64,000 bases of DNA from contig RCTD01000011.1 of NCBI GenBank assembly GCA_014898415.1, forward strand, positions 434,001 to 498,000, in the 5' to 3' direction. The position numbers and the translations under genes are program-made. This DNA is from Stromatinia cepivora (lineage: Eukaryota > Ascomycota > Leotiomycetes > Helotiales > Sclerotiniaceae). Every line of letters starts with the position of its first letter. Positions within the stretch are counted from its first letter, which is position 1. Positions 54,877 through 64,000 of this stretch are shown here, piece after piece. The notes beneath the pieces were generated by a model, which saw only the letters and a program-made list of their open reading frames with translations, ran no database searches and was not told where the DNA came from.

Positions 54877-55753
54877 ATTGAGTGTACGTAGACTTTTGTT
54901 GAATCAAAACACTTTAAAGTTTTTGTTTGTAGAAATTGAAGGTCTTGGGGATATAGAAATCAGAAGAATTGGAAAGCTATAAATTTAATGAAGAAATAAA
55001 CCATATACTATAACAACTTCATGTTTTTTTATAGGAAACAAAAAGTAGGAGTCTCTTACCTCGATGTCTCCCTACACTTTTGGCGAGGGGAGATTTGACC
55101 AATCAAATTGAAGTAGTGACATTTATGGATTGTTGAGGTGAAGTGGGGCCCAGGGACATGCTATTCCTATCGTATCGGACAAAAGCTGATGTTCAACTCC
55201 TAAGCGATTAGATTTGCATGAAGATGCTGAGAAGGGGCATTACTCTGCATTTTCATTTTGCTAATTTACGGTACAATAGTTTGCGGCAGAACAGAAAGTA
55301 AAGTCAGGTGATTTCTTAGACCTATCAGTGTCGACTTACGAGCTTCACCGCAATAAATTCATCACACCGTTAATTGTTTAAGCATAGGTATGAAGGGTAT
55401 CAGAGGGTTGATAGTTTGTGGAGGTATGTATAAAAAGAAAGCGTAAAATGATAGACCAGCACAAGCAGTTGGTGTGCTTCGAGTGTTTTGACAGCGCGAT
55501 CACAGGAAGTCCATCCATAAGATCCCCCCAAGCGGTGACAAGCACCGGTTCTTGAACTTTCAAGAAGTGCTACAATATCATGCACAGACGCAGGCCAACC
55601 AACTTTCGAACGACATTCGAGACTGGAGTAAAAAGAAATTCACGATGGGAAGAATGGTATTTGTTAACCACGAGGTAAGCAACCCCAAAAGTTGATATGC
55701 TTCATGTCATCATTGTCTAGTTTACAGCGCAAGGTATAATTAAAATCATCCGT
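54877..55753. other. ACR3 promoter region and PRE4 3' flank
   Basis: About 0.9 kb with no recognised gene. Yap8/Pap1-like sites regulate ACR3 in some fungi, but no convincing TTA(C/G)TAA-type palindrome was seen. Confidence 0.45.
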
Positions 55754-56701
55754 TTAGTTGACCTGGGTCCCATATCCCCGGATTTGTTCAGCTATTCAAC
55801 TGTTAGCATGCCATGGTGCAATATTTGAGACTTGAAATCTTACCAAAAGCCCAACTCTGCTTCTCTAATTGTTCATTTTCCTTCAAATCGATACCTTCCT
55901 TCGTAATAACCGCAATCGAATACTTGTCCATGCTCCTTGCATCTCTGTAAAACAAGACCTTCATGCTCTCCTTGACTGCCTCTAAAGCTGCCTCCTTGGT
56001 CAACTTCGCAGTAGCCTCCTCATCTGGCGCAACCTTTCTTAACAATGGCTGGGCCAAATGCGCACCGAATCCCGTTGCCAAACTCGGTGATGAGAATGTT
56101 GTACCCAATAAATCGGCGCTTGCCAAGAAAGGCTTATCATGTTCATCCAATCCCGCAACCAGTAAGGTGTTCCATAGAGGATTGAAATCGGATCGACGCT
56201 TGTAAAGGACTTTGGAGAGGTATTTGTGGAGGTTATGGGCATTAAGTGTGTGGCCTGAAGCGCTGTATGCCTCTTCGGTATCGAGGGATTGAAGAAGTCG
56301 GTCTAAATATTGCATGTCTGAAACGTCGCCTCCAAAACCAACAACGGATGTATCTGCGAATTTTCGAAGACGTTTTACGTCTGTGAATCGCGCGAGAGAA
56401 CCATATGATGCTAATGGAAATGTTAGTAACATGTCTTTATGGCAGTAATCAACCATGCGCTGTACCCAAGTTATCCGCTGCAATTACAACACCATCTTTG
56501 AATTTTAATGCCACAACAGATGTACCAGTGACAATGGGTGATTGAGTGTGCTGATTTGGTCCGTTTTGTTGAAGATATGAAGCATCATATGCACCGTAGA
56601 TATCATCTCTAGGCTGTTTGAATGGTCAGTAGCTCGAATATATATTATCTTGCAGGTATATTTGAACTTACACGACCCCAAGCTTGTGGAAGGTGATTCA
56701 T
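55754..56701 (-). CDS. PRE4: 20S proteasome subunit beta type-7 (Pre4/PSMB4), four exons
   Basis: Minus-strand exons 56701-56672, 56613-56466, 56410-55844 and 55791-55754 (30+148+567+38 nt) give 260 residues, close to yeast Pre4 (266). The N-terminal propeptide MNHLPQAWGRPRDDIYGAYD leads to the conserved mature start TQSPIVTGTSVVALKF, then IAADNLASYGSLARFTDVKR, VVGFGGDVSDMQYLDRLL, NPLWNTLLVAGLDEHDKP and the C-terminal arm ending WAFAEQIRGYGTQVN. The subunit lacks the catalytic Thr; its C-terminal extension clamps the opposite beta ring and supports caspase-like activity in yeast. The 10-codon first exon and 38-nt last exon were placed by phase. It shares a 253-bp divergent spacer with the SAP30BP-like gene. 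Confidence 0.97.
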
Positions 56702-56954
56702 GATGTTTAAAGGGTTTTGGAATTTGAAAGGGATGTTGAAGTATTGTGATAGCTTCAAAAGTTCATGGGGTAAACTATTGATAGGTATTGATAGATAGTG
56801 TTGGAGCTTGAGGAAGCTCTCGTTGTTCCAGGCAGCTCGGGACGCGCTTTCTGCAACCTGAGGCTGAACTTCGGGAAATAACCTTATGGGTATCCCGGAG
56901 TTGTATATATTTAATTAATGATCTTTTTAACTTAATTCTTGCCTTACAATAATG
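56702..56954. promoter_or_regulatory. Compact bidirectional promoter between PRE4 and the SAP30BP-like gene
   Basis: Only 253 bp separate the two start codons, so both promoters must lie here. I saw no clear Rpn4 box (GGTGGCAAA) on either strand. Confidence 0.55.
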
Positions 56955-57938
56955 ATGGCAGGTTTAGTAGATTATGGAAGTAGTGACGAGGAGGGCTCTG
57001 TTCATGTTGATATTCCACAGAAATCTTCAAACGTAAGTTGAGCTTTTTATTGCAATTGTCATTCAAAAAATGGTCGCTGACATCACAGGCCATAGACTAC
57101 TGAAGGTTCACTGTTCAATAGTTCTACTACAAATGGTACAACGAAAGGTACGCAGAGCTTACAGTTTATTTCTGGCCATTCTGACTCCTTGACAGATGTG
57201 CAGGCACATGCGACAGAGCTTCCACCTACAGAAAGTTCACGGACGATTGAGCTACCAAGCAACCCAAAACCAGACGCTCCTCTCGTTGGACCTCAATTGG
57301 GACCAGCTGAGGCAACTCAGTTTCCAGAACTAGAAGATGCTTTGGATGAGGAGCGAGGCGGAGAACCGCAGTCGCCATACACCGCGAATCGAGCTCTATT
57401 ACGAGATCTCACCCTTCCGACAGTTCCCAATTACGATATTCCTCCTTCACCCCCAGGCTCCCCAGTAGCTAGTACGAATGCGAAATTTAAGCATTTCCTC
57501 GAACTCAAGAAGCAGGGTACACATTTCAACGAAAAGCTTGCACAATCGGCGGCGCTCAAGAACCCGAGCTTGATGCAGAAGCTCATGGACTTCGCAGATA
57601 TTGACGAGGCAGAACAATATGCAACAACCCTTCCTAAAGATTTATGGAATCCTGCTGGCTTTCCTGAGTACGCTTACAAAGAAGAACTTGCGAAAAGCCA
57701 ACAGAAGATTTTGAAGGAAAAGGAGGAAAAGAAAGCTCGAGGTCACAGGGAAGCTTTGGATTTCGTACCTGCGACAAACCCAGCTGATGCCGGTCGTGGT
57801 GGAACTCTACATACCGGCGGTATTAATGGAAAGGGGCAACAAAGTGCTGCTGAACGTATTATGGCGGGACTCGACAAGGGCAGGTCGAACTCACCTCACA
57901 CGCAAGGTGTAAAGGGAAAAACCAGATTCGAAAGTTGA
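56955..57938 (+). CDS. SAP30-binding protein / HCNGP-type protein, three exons
   Basis: Exons 56955-57032, 57096-57147 and 57196-57938 give 290 residues; an ATG one codon upstream (56952) is equally possible. The start MAGLVDYGSSDEE is typical of HCNGP proteins. A Pro/Glu-rich linker precedes the conserved domain (about 135-210): KFKHFLELKKQGTHFNEKLA, MQKLMDFADIDEAEQYATTL, then PKDLWNPAGFPEYAYKEELA and a Lys/Glu helix. The C-terminus is Gly/Ser-rich. Metazoan SAP30BP is linked to transcriptional corepression and, more recently, to splicing of short introns. Introns have donors GTAAGT and GTACGC; the exon 2 acceptor CATAG was chosen because the alternative CACAG leads into a stop. Confidence 0.88.
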
Positions 57939-59105
57939 AATTACGGTCTATTTAAATACGATCTATTCAACGTTAGACCAAGCACGACGTTTCAAGCGCC
58001 GAGTCAAATGAGGACGAGGTATGACTTTGAGTCTTTATCTAAGGGTAGACATGGACTGAAAGGAAAGCCGTGAGACCCTTGAGACATTTAACACTCGAGA
58101 TTCCATTCTCGGTGAGCTCTCGAGGTAAAGTTTTGGTTGGTATCAGATGATAAAGAGACTATCTCTTGGAGTAGCCCAGTAGATGTTTGAGATCACTTCT
58201 GATTTTGCTTTACCACTTATATCCTCACAAGACGTGAGCATACACACATATCACGAGATATTATACTGGACCAATGATAGATGCGGAAGGGGAGCAGTTG
58301 CAAATGGAATTGGTTGCGATTTTTGAGATATCTGATGATGTTGAATTTATTGAGGGCGAGGTATTAGAAACAATTAGTCCCTTGATCAATATTTATCAAC
58401 AATCCATCTCACACATGACTTGAATGTTGACTTATAATTGAAACTGCATACTAGACATAATATCATATCATATCCACATTCATTTAATTCCAGTTCCACT
58501 CCGGCATGGGGAAAAAGTGATTTTACTATGATGACGTCTGCCCGTGCGTAGAAGAAAGTACTATTGTTCCTTTATTTTGTACTCGTATTGAAATGTTGAA
58601 ATTCGATATTATTGTTGATACCGTAGCAATAAGGTAAACTTGTAGTTGATACCAATCTCAGCCAACATGCGATAACTTCTCCTATTACAGCCGGAATTTG
58701 TATTGCTGCCTTGGGAATTTCTTTTTCTAATATCAAAAATTTACTGAAATTTCATCAATACCCTTTATGATAAGTGGATGGTTGGCGGGGTCTGGATGTA
58801 CTGTATTGATTCGATCGGCACGTTTTTCTATCGCTTCCAGGCAGGAAAGTCCCTGGCTTATTCCCCCGAGCCGACTCTCACATCAATCATTTTGATTTTC
58901 GAAAGAATCCAACTCCCTAATCAAAAGAAAATATACTCTTCGCACAAATTGATAATTATTTGAATTGCTACATATACAGTTACTTCCATTGATATATTTG
59001 CAAAATCTGCATAAATCTAGCACTTTAGCTCAAGTTGACCTTTTGCTTTCATCGAATCAACCCGAACCGCATCATAAATCAAACCGAGCTTCAATTTATG
59101 CCAAG
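57939..59105. other. 1.2 kb intergenic region, no gene seen
   Basis: 3' flank of the SAP30BP-like gene and promoter of the CHK2-type kinase. No recognised motif or RNA gene. Confidence 0.5.
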
Positions 59106-61418
59106 ATGCCTTCTAAAGGAGGGAAAAGCAATCTAAAGCGTGATAGAGTGCGAAATGAGTTCCTTCCTAATAATTATTAAGTTCTGGAAGACTAATGTAT
59201 TGGCTCACTGTAGGCAGGAACGATCGAAGAGAGCGAATCATACAAAAAACCACGCCGGTCCGAAAGACTCTCACAACCTGGTCATACCCCAATCTCGAAT
59301 AAACAGCACCTTCCTTCGCCAGTTACACATCTAGAATCTTCTTCCTCAAACGATAGTCTGAGAGATGGCACTGCAACACCTCCAGAGGGTCGACCGAGTC
59401 AGATTCGGCACCGAACTCCAGAACCAACTGAGAATTTCGGTCCAAAGGCGCAAGTTTATTCGTCTCCCGTCGCCAAGTCTCAAGCAAAGACTCAAGAATT
59501 AAGTCAAATTCAAGAACTGAGTCAACTGCCAGGAGAAGATGAGGAAGAGGAAGGTGCCTGGGGATACTTGATGCCTCTCAATTACAAATACGGAAAGCTC
59601 CTTGTTTTAAGGAGGAGAAATGCTTGTCCATTACCGGATAAAAGCAGTGATCTTGGCAACCCTGGTAAAGACAAAGATTTAAATAAGGAAGAAGATGCTT
59701 ATGAAGCCACTAAGTTCAAGGGAATCGCTTCGGGTGGATACTTGATCGGACGGCATCCGGAGTGTGGTAAGTGAAACTCAGACAAACAGACGAAAGAGTG
59801 GTATTAACAATCTTTCTAGATCTCAACATTGATGATATCAGGGTATCAAATAGACATTGTCTCATTTTCACCGAGAATCAAGCTGGTCTGAATGTTGCGG
59901 TCATTGAGGATTTATCAAGCAATGGCACCTTTGTCAACGAGAGTGTTATTGGACGAAACAAGCGTCGGCAACTCGAAGATGGAGACGGGATACAAATATT
60001 GAATGACGCCAGGTTTGTCTTTCGATACCCGAAGCTGCGTGAGACCAGCAAATTCTTGCAAAAATACACAGTTCTAGAAAAGCTCGGGTCGGGTCATTAT
60101 GCAACTGTTTATTTATGCGTCGAAAAGTTTACGGGTCAACGTTTCGCGGTTAAAATATTTACAAGAAAACCTGGAGCAGGGGAAAAGCAAAAAATCGAAG
60201 GTCTACAACAAGAAATCGCAATACTTATGGGTGTCAGCCATCCGAACATGCTGTGCTTGAAGGACACCTTCGATGAGCCTGATGCAACTTACCTCGTTTT
60301 GGAGCTTGCAGCGGAAGGAGAACTATTCAACTGGATTGTTAAGAAGGGCAAACTTACAGAACAAGAAACAAGAAAAGTCTTCGTTCAATTGTTTGAAGGC
60401 TTAAAGTACCTGGTGAGTACTTCTTTCGTAACAACCATTTATTGACCCTTGTTAACTCATCAAACAATAGCATGAGCGTGGTATCGTACACCGAGATATC
60501 AAGCCCGAGAATATTTTAATGACCGATGAAGATCTGCATGTAAAACTTGCAGATTTTGGTCTGTCAAAGATTATTGGAGAGGCTTCTTTTACGACTACGC
60601 TTTGCGGCACTCCAAGCTATGTGGCTCCGGAGATTCTTCAAGACAACAACTACCGACGATACACACGTGCAGTTGATATATGGTCATTAGGAGTTGTTTT
60701 ATACATATGCCTCTGTGGATTTCCACCCTTCTCTGATGAATTATATACTCGGGACAATCCTTATGACCTCAAAGCCCAGATCAAGATGGGTAGATTTGAC
60801 TATCCTTCTCCGTACTGGGACAATATCGGTGACCCAGCACTGGATCTCATTGATCATATGTTGACAGTTGATCCAGAGGAGCGTTATACCGTTGACGAGT
60901 GCTTGGCGCATCCATGGATGACACAAAAGACTACTAATTTCCACGATAGTACGGATGGTCTGGTCGGCGGGCTTGCAAGTCTCGACTTTAGCAAGCGCAA
61001 GATCATGAGAGAGAGAACACTGCTCAGCGACATAAATGAAGTCAAGATTTCCAAGATCATCCACATCAATTCTGACAAAGAACCTGTCAAGATATACGTC
61101 AAGAATCCAAACGCAAAGTCGTATTGTATCAACCAACCTGCCAGTCAACAAGAACCAATGCAAAACGGAGTCCAGAATGAAGAGGTCCCGGCAGCTAAAC
61201 GAGATCCAAACGAGTTCATCGAGATGGGTGGCAAGGGTGATCAAGCTCTATTTGACAATGACGGGGAGAGCATCTATCCAGAGGATGTAGTAGCAAAAGC
61301 CAAGTCCCCCGGGATGGAGGCGCCAGCGTCCAAGACTCCCGTGTCCAAAACCCCACAAAGCAAGACAACAAAACCAAACACCCCAAAATCCAAGACGCCG
61401 AAGAAGAAGAGCAAATAA
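59106..61418 (+). CDS. CHK2/RAD53-type checkpoint kinase (FHA + Ser/Thr kinase), four exons
   Basis: Exons 59106-59147, 59214-59766, 59820-60412 and 60471-61418 give 711 residues; the first intron (GTGCGA...TGTAG) is the least certain. The N-terminal region holds a cluster of SQ/TQ motifs (VAKSQAKTQELSQIQELSQ), the usual target of ATM/ATR kinases. The FHA domain (about 185-255) shows GRHPECDLNIDD, VSNRHC and DLSSNGTFVN. The kinase (about 280-548) has GSGHYATVYL, AVKIF, HRDIKPENIL, ADFGLSK, GTPSYVAPEIL and DIWSLGVVLY. A Lys/Thr/Pro-rich tail (KTPKSKTPKKKSK-like) ends the protein. With one FHA domain it matches CHK2/Cds1 rather than two-FHA Rad53. Neurospora has more than one such kinase (prd-4, mus-59), so I give no symbol. 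It signals DNA damage and replication stress and, in Neurospora, links damage to the clock. Confidence 0.94.
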
Positions 61419-62442
61419 ATGAACTAATTATGCTAAACGATTTCGGCGATGTTGGGATTGATTCTTTTCTGCACAGTTATGCACTTATATTCTGGCCTTT
61501 TTTTTTCTTTCACGTTCTTCGTCTCTTGTTTTCTCATTCCTATTCTTCTTGTTCTACCTTTACACATGTCTGACGTACCAGGGTAGGAGGAATTGGAAAA
61601 TACAGCGCAGACGGGCGAAAAAGTCATCGAGATGCTCTAGAACCTGTTCTAATATATGATTATGGGGTAGCGTAACATGTAAGTGGAGTTCTCCACCCAC
61701 ATTGTGGGAGGCGAGGAAGTCGAGGGGTGACTGGGGTCTGGGGACTGGGGGGCCGTCACGTATCAGATTCATATGCTGATTCTTGATGCGCATAGATAGA
61801 TAGTCTATATATTGTTAATAATATACTTTTTTAAATTATCCTTTCATTCAGGATTTCGTTTTTTTTGACGGTTTACACATTTTCGATCTATGTGCTGTAT
61901 GCTTAGTGCCGTTTTATATTTATATGAAATATTATACATAGCTAAGATTGTCATGTTATGCAGTATCAATCAACCATCAACCATAATCTTTCATCTTAAC
62001 AATGTATTTATTCCATTCATTCCACTGTCTATCAAAAAAAAGAGGTAGCTTGTCTTATCATTCATTGACTCCCCTGAGCATATTGCAATCAATCATCCTT
62101 CATTTGCAAAAAGTGATATCTATATCTAAAGAGATATCATCGCACCCACGCACCCACGCATCCATCACAATAGCAGCTGGCTACATACAATAGCACATAC
62201 CATACCATACCATCCCTCCATCAAAGATTCCCAAACCCGATCATTTTTAGGTACCCACAATTCGCTAAGTCTCATTATCTACGCAAAAAAATTAAGAAGC
62301 ACAAACACTTGAACGTGTGTTTAGACTGCTTGCCCATCCTTCCTTTCCCTTTCCTCTCCTTTCAATGCATCTGAAGTCTAGCAGAACACCAAAGTGATGG
62401 AGCTTAGAAGCCTTTTATAGTCATGCCATGTCAAAAGAACAT
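61419..62442. other. Convergent 3' region between the checkpoint kinase and GFA1
   Basis: About 1 kb with no recognised gene. T-rich stretches, a short run of CACGCACC repeats near 62145-62160 and CATAC repeats near 62195-62210 are the only simple features. A 77-codon minus frame near 61560-61793 has no known relatives that I recognise. Confidence 0.5.

Positions 62443-64000
<1,558 letters not shown>

Overview
The window is nuclear DNA of a filamentous ascomycete. Genes carry short introns (about 50-210 bp) with GTRNGT donors, CTAAC-like branch sites and YAG acceptors. The proteins are euryascomycete types: a TamA/DAL81 factor, a Vib-1/XprG-like NDT80 factor, 2EXR and UNC93-like families. Gene style and intergenic composition suggest a Leotiomycete, perhaps a Botrytis/Sclerotinia relative. 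That placement is inference; nothing here was searched against a database.

Layout. 1-416: 3' end of an unrecognised gene. 417-2546: dense block of micro- and minisatellites. 2547-3479 (-): low-complexity, probably tail-anchored protein. 4427-4872 (-): RPS28, divergent from HIS1 (5382-6695, +). 7040-7720 (-): 2EXR gene broken by an in-frame stop. 8801-12103 (+): NF-X1/FAP1 zinc-finger protein, followed by a roughly 34-unit minisatellite (12443-13048) and a 4 kb gene-poor stretch. 17142-18287 (+): DapA-family aldolase. 19010-21567 (-): unknown basic protein with two frame changes. 22355-23947 (+): MFS transporter, then 4 kb without a recognised gene. 28135-30547 (+): TamA/DAL81. 33460-35408 (+): NDT80-like factor. 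A 3 kb gap follows, then HIR1 (38393-41826, -), a GT4 glycosyltransferase (42666-44015, -), an UNC93-like transporter (45839-47507, +), MPH1 (49238-52951, +), ACR3 (53350-54876, -), PRE4 (55754-56701, -), divergent from a SAP30BP/HCNGP-type gene (56955-57938, +), a CHK2-type kinase (59106-61418, +) and the 3' part of GFA1 (62443-64000, -).

Most genes are housekeeping: translation, histidine synthesis, chromatin, DNA repair and checkpoint, proteasome, chitin precursor supply. They are mixed with nutrient regulators (TamA, NDT80-like) and transporters. I see no secondary-metabolite cluster, no intact transposon, no confident tRNA or rRNA gene and no CRISPR. MPH1 and the CHK2-type kinase share a DNA-damage theme but are separated by unrelated genes.

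Exon structures were reconstructed by eye from splice signals, reading-frame phase and known protein families. The strongest observations are the hidden frame-preserving introns in the NDT80-like gene, the higher-order minisatellite, the frame-disrupted gene at 19-21.6 kb, the nonsense-interrupted 2EXR gene and the tiny first exons of HIS1. No clearly new multi-gene system was found.
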